The notes: a model not told the origin generated them from the sequence alone. Numbered from the stretch's first letter, positions 1 through 5,406 are shown. The stretch: 5,406 nt of DNA from Oxalobacteraceae bacterium UBA7693 (GCA_002482715.1 DLGN01000419.1:1-5406), one strand, 5' to 3'. Program-made: numbers and translations.

Positions 1-899
1 ATCCAAATATGGGTGGCGGAGGTGGTGGTGGCAATGCCGGTTTTGCTGATGCCTTTGGTGATATTTTCGGTGATATTTTTGGTGGTGGTCGTGGCCGCAG
101 CTCAGGTCCGCAGGTTTATCGCGGCGCTGATTTACGTTACAACCTGGAAATCACTTTAGAGCAGGCTGCGAACGGATTTGATACCACTATCCGTGTTCCT
201 AGCTACGATGGTTGCGATACCTGTCATGGCTCTGGTGCTAAGCCAGGTACTTCACCTGTGACTTGTACCACCTGCGGTGGACATGGTCAGGTGCGTATGC
301 AACAAGGCCTTTTCAGTATCCAGCAAACCTGCCCTAAGTGTCATGGCACAGGCAAAATGATTACTGATCCATGCAATCTATGTAATGGTACGGGTCGTAT
401 CAAACGCAATAAAACGCTGGAAGTAAAAATTCCTGCTGGTATCGATAACGGTATGCGTATTCGTTCGTCGGGCAATGGTGAGCCAGGTATTAATGGCGGA
501 CCTCCGGGCGATTTGTATGTGGAAATTCATATCAAACCACATCAGGTATTCCAACGCGAAGGTGATGATTTACATTGTGAAATTCCGATTTCCTTTGTTA
601 AAGCGGCCTTAGGTGGTGATATCGAAGTGCCGACTTTGAGCGGTAAAGCCAGTTTCACGATTCCTGAGGGGACGCAATCGGGTAAGACTTTCCGTTTGCG
701 CAGCAAAGGCGTGAAGGGCGTACGTTCTGGTTATGCCGGTGATTTGTTCTGTCACGTTGTAATAGAGACGCCAGTGAAACTCACAGAGAAGCAAAAAGAC
801 TTGCTACGTAGCTTTGAGCAACTGACGACAGAAGGTGGTTCTAAGCATAGTCCGCAAAGTAAGTCTTGGATGGATAAAGTGAAGAAGTTCTTTGAGTAA
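1..899 (+). CDS. dnaJ: Chaperone protein DnaJ (Hsp40), 5'-truncated by the window edge
   Basis: This is the 3' part of the Hsp40 co-chaperone that delivers unfolded clients to DnaK and stimulates its ATPase in the cytoplasm. The reading frame is open from base 3. The first ATG, at base 9, is internal, because the text before it reads Pro-Asn as in the usual run-up to the Gly/Phe linker. Counting from that Met, residues 2-32 are the Gly/Phe-rich linker with a GDIFGDIFGGG repeat. The four zinc-binding CxxCxGxG repeats follow: CDTCHGSG (69-76), CTTCGGHG (86-93), CPKCHGTG (108-115) and CNLCNGTG (122-129). The client-binding beta domains and dimerisation tail run to residue 296. The family is usually about 375 residues, so roughly 80 N-terminal residues, including the J domain with its HPD motif, lie outside the window. 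Nothing in the visible part is broken. dnaK and grpE would be expected upstream, but that cannot be seen. Confidence 0.98.
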   Translation, partial: PNMGGGGGGGNAGFADAFGDIFGDIFGGGRGRSSGPQVYRGADLRYNLEITLEQAANGFDTTIRVPSYDGCDTCHGSGAKPGTSPVTCTTCGGHGQVRMQQGLFSIQQTCPKCHGTGKMITDPCNLCNGTGRIKRNKTLEVKIPAGIDNGMRIRSSGNGEPGINGGPPGDLYVEIHIKPHQVFQREGDDLHCEIPISFVKAALGGDIEVPTLSGKASFTIPEGTQSGKTFRLRSKGVKGVRSGYAGDLFCHVVIETPVKLTEKQKDLLRSFEQLTTEGGSKHSPQSKSWMDKVKKFFE

Positions 900-919
900 G
901 ATGTCTCATGAATGAAGAG

Positions 920-955
920 AAAAGCGCAGATAATTCTTTATCCGCGCTTTTTTTT
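920..955 (+). terminator. Rho-independent terminator of dnaJ
   Basis: The arms AAAGCGC and GCGCTTT pair. An A/C mismatch follows, then a second helix GATAA/TTATC closing a TTCT loop. The right arm runs directly into eight T residues (948-955). It lies 21 nt after the dnaJ stop and separates dnaJ transcription from can. Confidence 0.9.
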
Positions 956-1054
956 CGAATCAGTCATTTTAAGGCCTTGATTTCGTAGGGCTAAATTCGA
1001 TCGAACACTCTAAAAAAGGTAAAATGTCATTGGTAAAAATAGCAAAGGAGCAAT

Positions 1055-1720
1055 ATGAGAGAAGTCATACGCGGAAGCGTCACCCCTGATCAGTTATTTG
1101 AAAATAATCGCGAGTGGGCTGCGGAGATACTCAGTCGGGACGCTAATTTTTTCAAAAAACTCGCTGAACAACAAAGTCCAGAATATCTATGGATAGGTTG
1201 CGCTGACAGCAGGGTTCCTGCTAATGAATTGTTGGGCTTATTGCCCGGTGAGTTGTTCGTTCATCGCAATATCGCTAACTTGGTCGTGCATTCTGATTTG
1301 AATTGCCTGTCGGTGTTGCAATTTGCGGTGGATGTTTTAAAAGTGAAACACGTCATTGTTTGCGGTCACTACGGCTGCGGTGGTGTGCACGCTGCATTGA
1401 CAGGACGCCGTGTTGGATTAGCAGATAATTGGTTGCGCCATGTTCAAGATGTGCATCAGAAACACGAGAGATATTTAGGTGAAGTTTTACCTGAAAAAGA
1501 GCGCGTTGATCGCTTGTGTGAATTGAATGTGATCGAACAAGTTGTGAATGTATGTCAAACCACGATCATCCAAGATGCTTGGGAACGTGGTCAGTCAGTA
1601 GAAGTTCATGGTTGGGTGTATGGTATTCAAGATGGCTTACTGAATGAACTGGGTATGTCGATTAATTCCCCACAAATGTTGGCGCCGCATTTAGAACGTA
1701 GTTTGGCGCGCTACCAATAA
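1055..1720 (+). CDS. can: Beta-class carbonic anhydrase
   Basis: This zinc enzyme interconverts CO2 and bicarbonate in the cytoplasm, supplying bicarbonate to carboxylases during growth in air. The product is 221 residues, close to E. coli Can at 220. The zinc ligands are visible as Cys49 (in CADSR), His105 and Cys108 (in CGHYGCGG), with the catalytic Asp51-Arg53 dyad beside Cys49. Trp46, Arg71 and Tyr189 fall where the type II beta enzymes of E. coli and Haemophilus have their non-catalytic bicarbonate site, so allosteric bicarbonate inhibition is plausible; this is inferred by motif position only. The start is set by AAAGGAG at 1044-1050, four nt before the ATG. The gene stands alone between the dnaJ terminator and a terminator 3' of it, so it probably has its own promoter in 956-1050. 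A TAAAAT at 1020-1025 could be its -10 element, but I see no good -35 element. Confidence 0.97.
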   Translation: MREVIRGSVTPDQLFENNREWAAEILSRDANFFKKLAEQQSPEYLWIGCADSRVPANELLGLLPGELFVHRNIANLVVHSDLNCLSVLQFAVDVLKVKHVIVCGHYGCGGVHAALTGRRVGLADNWLRHVQDVHQKHERYLGEVLPEKERVDRLCELNVIEQVVNVCQTTIIQDAWERGQSVEVHGWVYGIQDGLLNELGMSINSPQMLAPHLERSLARYQ

Positions 1721-1770
1721 ATTGGGAAGCGCAGTTCTAATTAGCAGTAGATTTGCGACTATTTTTCGCT

Positions 1771-1813
1771 GAAAAAAAGGGAAATGCACTTGTAGCATTT
1801 CCCTTTCTTTTTT
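1771..1813. terminator. Bidirectional terminator between can and the convergent sensor operon
   Basis: A perfect 12-bp stem, AAAGGGAAATGC (1776-1787) with GCATTTCCCTTT (1795-1806), closes a 7-nt loop. It is followed on the plus strand by C and six Ts. The seven As at 1772-1778 give a T run on the minus strand, so the same hairpin should stop transcripts from both sides. It sits about 50 nt after the can stop and about 25 nt beyond the stop of the minus-strand PATAN-like gene. Confidence 0.92.
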
Positions 1814-1836
1814 GGTACTACCGTAATCCTAAAGAC

Positions 1837-2430
1837 CTAGTTTGCGGAGAGCTTTAATTTCTTCAGTAACTCCGAACGAAACTGATTTGCGCTTGTTTCG
1901 TTGGGGATTTCACCAGCCAATTGCTCGATGAGTCCGCGCAGATTGTTGGCTTTTTCGAAGTGATCTTCGCAGACGATCTCGGCGAACGGGCCAATATAGA
2001 CCGTCAAGGTTTCCTGTACCAATTTCTTGGTATCCGCGTTGATGTTAAAGCTAGCGGGACTAGGTACGGTCTGCGCTACAGGTGAGGTAATTTTAGCAGC
2101 GACATTGGTCGATATTCCAGACAATTTACCTGCTGCTTTTAAAAGCACTTCGAAAACGGTTTGATTTGAAAGTCCATCCCGGTTCGGTATGGTTTTGATG
2201 GTTTCATCGAAACGCAGTCGAACACTCTGCATGTTGCTCAAGCTGTTTAACGCTTCTTGTCCACGTTGGCCACGGCATAAAATGGACGCGATGTTACCGT
2301 TTTCTAAAAACACTTGTGCCATGCGATTGTTATCACTCACAAGGAAAATGGTTCCCGTTCGACCTTGTTCGCATAGGCGTTTGATGTCGTCGATAACTTC
2401 AAAGAAAGGGCTAAAGCTCTGCTGATTCAT
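1837..2430 (-). CDS. PATAN/DUF4388-like two-domain protein, partner of the upstream Cache-HAMP sensor
   Basis: This is a soluble 197-residue protein with no signal peptide or membrane segment. Residues 9-105 read like a PATAN/DUF4388 domain: a helix, then GRTGTIFLVSD, then VFLENGNIASILCRGQRGQEAL, where a strand and turn (ENGxI) lead into a helix, then an RLRFDE strand. In other bacteria PATAN domains act as protein-interaction modules in signalling proteins, often fused to receiver domains; no receiver is present here. A Pro/Ser/Ala-rich linker (about 110-132) leads to a helical C-terminal domain (about 136-193) with a YIGPFAEIV motif. That domain resembles the short C-terminal domain (DUF8082-type) I associate with some bacterial kinases and regulators. 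Both domain calls are from memory of the patterns, not a search. The start is supported by AAGGA eight nt upstream, which overlaps the stop of the sensor gene, so translation is probably coupled. It is the last gene of the unit, before a terminator. The likely role is cytoplasmic relay for the sensor; the function itself is unknown. Confidence 0.88.
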   Translation of the reverse strand: MNQQSFSPFFEVIDDIKRLCEQGRTGTIFLVSDNNRMAQVFLENGNIASILCRGQRGQEALNSLSNMQSVRLRFDETIKTIPNRDGLSNQTVFEVLLKAAGKLSGISTNVAAKITSPVAQTVPSPASFNINADTKKLVQETLTVYIGPFAEIVCEDHFEKANNLRGLIEQLAGEIPNETSANQFRSELLKKLKLSAN

Positions 2431-2444
2431 GGTTCGGTTCCTTA
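2431..2444 (-). promoter_or_regulatory. Ribosome binding site overlapping the upstream stop codon
   Basis: On the minus strand the sensor gene's TAA stop is also the start of the Shine-Dalgarno sequence (TAAGGAA), with eight nt from AAGGA to the ATG of the PATAN-like gene. A ribosome finishing the sensor would be placed at the next start, which favours matched production of the two proteins. Confidence 0.8.
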
Positions 2445-3527
2445 TTCAGCGCTTTTCTTGCGCAAACGATCCATCGCCATTTTCACGCTAATGCCCATCC
2501 GTTCAATAGCCAATGCTAAAGCGCCAATTTCATCACTACGTTTGGTCTGAGGCATTTCTAAATCAAATTGTCCGCGACTTAATTCAGAAGCGATGGCAGT
2601 TAATTCATTGATCGGGCGCGTCAATTGTTTGCCAACCAAGAATGCAATGCCGAAAACTAACGCAATCGTAATTAAAATCAGATTACGTGCGTCTGCTTCC
2701 ATTTTCTTGAGTGAGCCATAAGCTTCATCATAATCTTGTTCGACGATAAGCGTCCAGCCTTGGGGTAATTTACGTTTGAATGCGAGAATATTTTTATCTC
2801 CCTCTTGATATGCCGTCGGTTTGACACTGGCTTCATCAAGGGCGAGTGCAGGGTGATTGCTGAAGTCTTGTAGTGCCGATTTCAGTTTTTCTGCGCGTCC
2901 ATGAGCGATAACTTTATTGCTTTGATCTAGCAAAATTGCATGTCCTGTTTCGCCGAGTTGTGTGTCAACAATCGTTTTTGATACATCAGTTAAATTCATC
3001 ACCATAGCGATGACGCCAGTGAGTTCTCCTGTTTGTTTTCGAATTGGCTCAGCCAAAACATAAGAAGGCTTACCGGTGGTTTTACTCAATAACACTTCGC
3101 GGCTAATCTTTGCACCTTTCAAGATTGCCTGCACATAGCTACGATCACCATAGTAGTTTGTCGACTTATCGTCACTGCGACCTATATTATCGCCGTTCAG
3201 TCCAATGGTAAGGGACAGAAATGTGTATTCATAAGTCTCTGTCATTGCTTTCAAAATGGGATTTTGTTTTTCTGCCTGCATTGAAGCCATATCGTCTAAG
3301 CGAGAAACTTGGCGCAATGCACGAACATTCATGTTGTCCCATGCATTGACGCCGGTCTCGATCGTATTCGCGGTAGAGATCATCGTTTGGGAAATATGGG
3401 CATCCATATCGCTACGAGCTTGCTTTGCATTGATGTACCATAAACTGATCAATGGGATCAGTGAGACGAGCAATAAAACCAGCAATAGTTTCTGAAAAAT
3501 ATTGAGGCCAAATTTAGTTTTTTTCAT
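2442..3527 (-). CDS. Membrane sensor with double Cache and HAMP domains but no output domain
   Basis: From the ATG at 3527 the protein has 361 residues. A short basic N-terminus (MKKTKFGLNIFQK) precedes TM1 (about 14-32). A large periplasmic dCache_1-type region follows (about 33-280). It contains the common YYGDRSYVQAI and SKTTGKPSYVLAEPI stretches (about 125-162), seen in many chemoreceptor ligand-binding domains. TM2 is at about 282-299. The HAMP domain (about 300-352) carries its conserved Pro (TRPINEL) and the DEIG turn (332-335). The protein ends nine residues after HAMP. Chemoreceptors, histidine kinases and diguanylate cyclases with this layout would continue with an output domain. 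The missing part is not explained by a frameshift, because an intact coupled gene follows at once. The Trp of the classic amino-acid-binding dCache motif is not seen, so the ligand is unknown. Start choice: a GTG at 3575 would add 16 polar residues before the basic stretch and TM1. I prefer the ATG, whose ribosome site (AAAGA) is weak. Automatic annotation would probably call this a methyl-accepting chemotaxis protein, which would mislead. Confidence 0.92.
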   Translation of the reverse strand: MKKTKFGLNIFQKLLLVLLLVSLIPLISLWYINAKQARSDMDAHISQTMISTANTIETGVNAWDNMNVRALRQVSRLDDMASMQAEKQNPILKAMTETYEYTFLSLTIGLNGDNIGRSDDKSTNYYGDRSYVQAILKGAKISREVLLSKTTGKPSYVLAEPIRKQTGELTGVIAMVMNLTDVSKTIVDTQLGETGHAILLDQSNKVIAHGRAEKLKSALQDFSNHPALALDEASVKPTAYQEGDKNILAFKRKLPQGWTLIVEQDYDEAYGSLKKMEADARNLILITIALVFGIAFLVGKQLTRPINELTAIASELSRGQFDLEMPQTKRSDEIGALALAIERMGISVKMAMDRLRKKSAE

Positions 3528-3585
3528 GATGAAATTTTCTTTGTGACTGTTGTGACTGTTTACTGGCTGATGCACTAGTCATCAT
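3514..3585 (-). CDS. Possible 23-codon upstream ORF overlapping the sensor start
   Basis: On the minus strand, tandem ATG ATG codons (3585-3580) follow AAAGG, with two and five nt of spacing. They open a 23-codon frame, MMTSASASKQSQQSQRKFHH and three more residues, ending at a TAA inside codons 4-5 of the sensor gene, whose ATG lies 14 nt upstream of the end of that TAA. The peptide is polar and resembles nothing I know. Its ribosome site is better than that of the sensor ATG, so it could act as a leader peptide that couples or tunes sensor translation. It may equally be chance. Confidence 0.3.
   Translation of the reverse strand: MMTSASASKQSQQSQRKFHHEKN
3541..3560. repeat. 9-bp tandem direct repeat in the sensor leader
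   Basis: TTGTGACTG occurs twice head to tail (3541-3549 and 3550-3558), followed by TT. Read on the minus strand in the upstream ORF frame it encodes QSQQSQ. It lies just upstream of the sensor ATG, where it could be a regulator half-site pair or a slippage-prone repeat. Confidence 0.6.
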
Positions 3586-3627
3586 TGCCTTTGGGTGATG
3601 AAAGATCTGGGGATTTAAAAAATCAGA

Positions 3628-3641
3628 CAAGACAGGTCTTG
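3628..3641. promoter_or_regulatory. Palindrome in the leader of the sensor operon
   Basis: CAAGAC-AG-GTCTTG is a perfect 6-bp inverted repeat with a 2-bp centre. On the minus strand it is followed after five nt by six Ts. It could be an operator for a small dimeric regulator or a weak attenuator hairpin. The stem is short, so termination would be inefficient. Confidence 0.35.
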
Positions 3642-3776
3642 ATGCAAACTTATTTTTTTCTCAAATCTGTGAACAGAACTTTGTCATTAGGTTTGAATAG
3701 CGATAAAGAGTTTCTTAGAGCTTCTAAAATATTTTGTTTGCGTAAAAAATAGACAGCATAATTTTTAGAGTGGCGA

Positions 3777-3804
3777 AATATACCAGCTGACAGTTTTTTT
3801 TCAA
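3777..3804 (-). promoter_or_regulatory. Predicted sigma70-type promoter of the Cache-HAMP/PATAN unit
   Basis: On the minus strand TTGAAA (3804-3799, five of six matches to the -35 consensus) is separated by 16 nt from TATATT (3782-3777, five of six to the -10). A TGG triplet immediately before the -10 gives an extended -10 element. Transcription would begin near 3770, leaving a leader of about 240 nt before the sensor ATG. It is the best promoter match I found in this gap on either strand. Confidence 0.55.
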
Positions 3805-3894
3805 TAGAATTTTTTGCAATTCAAGTTCAAAGAATATTAAATATTGTTGAATTCCCTCATTGGGAGATTTTAGACTGAGCTTTTTTGCAAGGTG

Positions 3895-3925
3895 TTGAGT
3901 TTAATTAATGTCTAAAAGCTATATT
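3895..3925 (+). promoter_or_regulatory. Weak candidate promoter for the acyltransferase gene
   Basis: TTGAGT (3895-3900) and TATATT (3920-3925) are fair hexamers, but their spacing of 19 nt is longer than the preferred 17. The upstream DNA is AT-rich. It is offered as the most likely of several weak matches on this strand. Confidence 0.2.
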
Positions 3926-3949
3926 TAGGTTTTTAAATATTAAGTCCGC

Positions 3950-3967
3950 TTGCATTGCCAGATGCAA
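3950..3967. promoter_or_regulatory. Inverted repeat upstream of the acyltransferase gene
   Basis: TTGCAT (3950-3955) and ATGCAA (3962-3967) form a perfect 6-bp inverted repeat around a 6-bp spacer, typical of a site for a dimeric helix-turn-helix regulator. It lies about 25 nt downstream of the weak plus-strand promoter candidate and about 150 nt before the gene start. The half-site GATGCAA also appears at 3641-3647. No regulator gene is visible in the window. Confidence 0.3.
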
Positions 3968-4023
3968 CGCACTGTTTCAATACGCGTATCTTCTTTCATT
4001 TGCTGATTTGAGTTGGAGATTCT

Positions 4024-4044
4024 ATGAGCGCGCCATCAATCTAG
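4024..4044 (+). CDS. Six-codon mini-ORF with a strong ribosome site, possible leader
   Basis: GGAG at 4015-4018 stands five nt before an ATG that opens MSAPSI and then stops at TAG. This is a much better initiation site than that of the acyltransferase gene itself, whose ATG lies 74 nt downstream in another frame with no Shine-Dalgarno sequence. It could be a translational leader, or the remnant of a former start that lost its frame. Confidence 0.25.
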   Translation: MSAPSI

Positions 4045-4118
4045 TTATTCAAACAGAAAGTTATTGCTATCGATGTCATTTGAAGCATAATTGCGCGTCT
4101 TATTCTTCCAGCTTTTTT

Positions 4119-5234
4119 ATGCAAGCTTCAACTCACAATTCACGTATCAACGGCCTTGATACCTTGCGTGCCTGCGCTATTTTGTTGGTATTGATGTACC
4201 ACTACATGGTTTTCGTTAGTCACGAACCCAGCTTTGGATTTTTTAGTGAAATCGGTTGGGTTGGTGTCGATCTGTTCTTTGTTTTAAGTGGCTATCTGAT
4301 TGGGAATCAGATTTTTGCTGGTTTAAAAAGTGAACATGGGTTTTCGCTCAAGACTTTTTATATTCGCCGTGCGCTGCGCACCTTGCCGAATTTTTATGTG
4401 GTGCTGGCGATCTATTTTTTGTTTCCACTAGAAGCGGGCGGTAAAGCCGTGACACCATTGTGGAAGTTTTTGACTTTCACGCAGAATTTTGATTTGAAGC
4501 CCGGCTCAGCGTTTTCACATGCTTGGTCACTCAGCATCGAAGAACAGTTTTACGTGGTGCTGCCATTGGTGGCGATCCTCACGCTTACTTACCTAAAGTC
4601 TATTCGGGTGATGTGGTTAGTGTTGTTGAGCGCGATGGCAGGCGCTGCTTGTATGCGTTATTTAATGTGGCAAGAGGTTGGTGATGACTTTACCCAGTAT
4701 TACGTCCACATCTACTATTCCACTTGGTGTCGATTTGATGAACTGTTACCCGGCGTTGCGCTGGCAATGCTGAAGAATTTCCATCCGCAAATATGGGCGC
4801 GTACTCTCAAACATGGCCATTTGAGTTTGCTAGGCGGCGCAATCTTGTCCGGTTTCGCCATGTATCTGTTCACTTTCTATAGCTATGTGAACGGACAAGG
4901 TTTTTTGTGGTTCACCACGACCTTTGGCTATAGCTTATTGGCCGCCGGATTTGCCTTGTTGACCTTGGCAGGACTTAGTCCTAATTCGTATTTATATCGT
5001 TGGCGCATTCCTGGTGCATCGGTCTTAGCTTTATGGTCTTACGTTCTGTATTTGGTGCATAAACCTCTCATGAACGCCTTGATTCGCCCATTTGAAGCTT
5101 GGGATATTTCGGTTAAATCTTGGATGGGGATTGCCGCGATGTTTGCGATCAGCCTGCTTGCCGCCTATCTTTTGTATCGACTTGTTGAAACGCCGTTTAT
5201 GCGATTGCGTGATCGTCGTTTTCCGTACAAGTGA
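4119..5234 (+). CDS. Acyltransferase-3 family membrane O-acyltransferase (OafA/OatA-like)
   Basis: This integral inner-membrane enzyme probably moves an acyl group, often acetyl, onto a surface or exported polysaccharide such as O-antigen, exopolysaccharide or a glycan precursor. From the ATG at 4119 it has 371 residues and many hydrophobic segments, as usual for a stand-alone acyltransferase-3 domain. There is no C-terminal SGNH domain. Family marks in order: GLDTLRA (12-18) opening TM1, the conserved His28 in MYHY, GVDLFFVLSGYLIG (49-62), the basic RRALRTLP stretch (83-90), WSLSIEEQFY (136-145), CRFDELLPG (204-212), and the closing VETPFMRLRDR (356-366). The frame is open further upstream, and a TTG at 4008 would add 37 Cys-rich residues. 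I reject that because the family normally begins just before the GLDxLRA motif. The chosen ATG lacks a ribosome site, so the start is less sure than the identity. No sugar-synthesis genes flank it, so the substrate cannot be named. Confidence 0.93.
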   Translation: MQASTHNSRINGLDTLRACAILLVLMYHYMVFVSHEPSFGFFSEIGWVGVDLFFVLSGYLIGNQIFAGLKSEHGFSLKTFYIRRALRTLPNFYVVLAIYFLFPLEAGGKAVTPLWKFLTFTQNFDLKPGSAFSHAWSLSIEEQFYVVLPLVAILTLTYLKSIRVMWLVLLSAMAGAACMRYLMWQEVGDDFTQYYVHIYYSTWCRFDELLPGVALAMLKNFHPQIWARTLKHGHLSLLGGAILSGFAMYLFTFYSYVNGQGFLWFTTTFGYSLLAAGFALLTLAGLSPNSYLYRWRIPGASVLALWSYVLYLVHKPLMNALIRPFEAWDISVKSWMGIAAMFAISLLAAYLLYRLVETPFMRLRDRRFPYK

Positions 5235-5335
5235 GAATTTGTCCCGCTTAGACGCGCAGACTGAACCGAATCTTTAAGCTGGTGGAACGAATCAATCTGG
5301 AATACTAAGGTTTTGATGCTTCTTAGATTTCTTCT

Positions 5336-5406
5336 ATGTCTTACAGCGTGGTTTGGTTCAAGCGCGATTTGCGTTTGTATGATCATGCGGCTTTGGTCGA
5401 GGCCGC
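5336..5406 (+). CDS. Photolyase/cryptochrome family protein, 3'-truncated by the window edge
   Basis: Only the first 23 codons are present, but they read MSYSVVWFKRDLRLYDHAAL, the opening strand and turn of the DNA photolyase alpha/beta domain, where the VVWFKRDLR-x-x-DH-x-AL pattern is highly conserved. Family members are FAD-dependent blue-light enzymes that repair UV photodimers in DNA, or act as light sensors. Which subfamily this is (CPD, 6-4 or cryptochrome) cannot be told from so little. A TAG stop lies in frame at 5324-5326 and no other start codon follows it before this ATG, so the start is well defined although no clear ribosome site is seen. It follows the acyltransferase on the same strand after 101 nt, with no obvious terminator between them, so some read-through is possible. 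Confidence 0.85.
   Translation, partial: MSYSVVWFKRDLRLYDHAALVEA

Larger units (their letters stand above)
3528..4118. other. AT-rich divergent intergenic region
   Basis: This stretch of about 590 bases separates the minus-strand sensor unit from the plus-strand acyltransferase. It is visibly richer in A and T than the genes around it, especially at 3610-3945, and is stopped in all frames except for short ORFs. I see no RNA gene, transposase remnant or recognisable riboswitch. It contains the regulatory candidates listed separately (minus-strand promoter, two dyads, a tandem repeat and two short upstream ORFs). It is probably a two-way control region. Confidence 0.7.

Noticed and set aside
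609..794. Minus-strand ORF of 61 codons inside dnaJ
   Set aside because: It is a shadow of the well-supported dnaJ frame, with no recognisable protein features.
2189..2425. Plus-strand ORF opposite the PATAN-like gene
   Set aside because: It lies wholly antisense to a gene with clear domains and a ribosome site, and the product looks random.
2442..2600. Sensor as a chemoreceptor truncated by a frameshift or stop mutation
   Set aside because: The DNA after the stop is filled by an intact gene with its own coupled ribosome site, and no methyl-accepting signalling-domain sequence is seen in any product nearby.
3256..3495. Plus-strand ORF opposite the sensor gene
   Set aside because: It is antisense to the TM1/Cache coding region; the hydrophobic end only mirrors the TM1 codons.
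3528..3575. GTG start at 3573-3575 for the sensor, adding 16 residues
   Set aside because: The added stretch is polar and unlike the usual basic N-terminus before TM1, and the nearest AAAGG is 12 nt away. The ATG at 3527 gives a standard membrane-sensor start. The choice is not certain.
3680..3706. Possible sigma28 (flagellar) promoter around AGCGATAA
   Set aside because: The -10-like half matches fairly, but the required TAAA-type -35 element is absent at the right spacing.
3851..3868. Small hairpin TCCC-TCATT-GGGA as a terminator in the divergent gap
   Set aside because: The stem is only four or five pairs with a short T run, too weak to call, and no gene ends upstream of it.
4008..4118. 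TTG start for the acyltransferase, giving a 37-residue Cys-rich N-terminus
   Set aside because: Acyltransferase-3 proteins normally begin just before the GLDxLRA motif. The extension does not look like a domain, and the same frame is open by chance back to 3909, in non-coding AT-rich DNA.
5165..5386. Minus-strand ORF across the acyltransferase end and photolyase start
   Set aside because: It overlaps two supported plus-strand genes and has no protein-like features.

Overview
The window looks like chromosomal DNA from a betaproteobacterium of the order Burkholderiales, possibly a moderate-GC member of the Oxalobacteraceae such as an Undibacterium-like organism. This is an inference from how the DnaJ zinc-finger repeats and the DnaJ C-terminal tail read, and from the neighbour set. 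I could not search a database, so the genus is a guess.

Layout from left to right. The first 899 bases are the 3' part of dnaJ (chaperone), closed by a clear intrinsic terminator. Next comes can, a complete beta-class carbonic anhydrase gene with a good Shine-Dalgarno site. It runs into a strong two-way terminator that it shares with the convergent genes on the other strand. Those minus-strand genes form a tight two-gene unit. The upstream gene encodes a membrane sensor (TM, double Cache, TM, HAMP) that stops right after its HAMP domain, with no kinase, cyclase or methyl-accepting output domain. The downstream gene starts 11 nt later and encodes a 197-residue soluble protein with a PATAN/DUF4388-like N-terminal domain and a separate helical C-terminal domain. 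The simplest reading is a split signalling module: the sensor passes its signal through HAMP to a partner protein. This pair is the most interesting item in the window.

Upstream of the pair is an AT-rich gap of about 590 bases, which it shares with a divergent plus-strand gene. On the minus strand the gap holds a good sigma70-like extended -10 promoter about 250 nt upstream of the sensor start. The resulting leader contains a short dyad, a 9-bp tandem repeat and a 23-codon upstream ORF that overlaps the sensor start. On the plus strand the gap holds another dyad, and a six-codon mini-ORF with a good ribosome site precedes the next gene.

That next gene encodes a multi-membrane acyltransferase of the acyltransferase-3 (OafA/OatA-like) family, probably an O-acyl modifier of a surface polysaccharide. 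The window ends inside the first codons of a photolyase/cryptochrome family gene on the same strand. Apart from the sensor pair, the genes look like independent housekeeping and accessory functions rather than one pathway.
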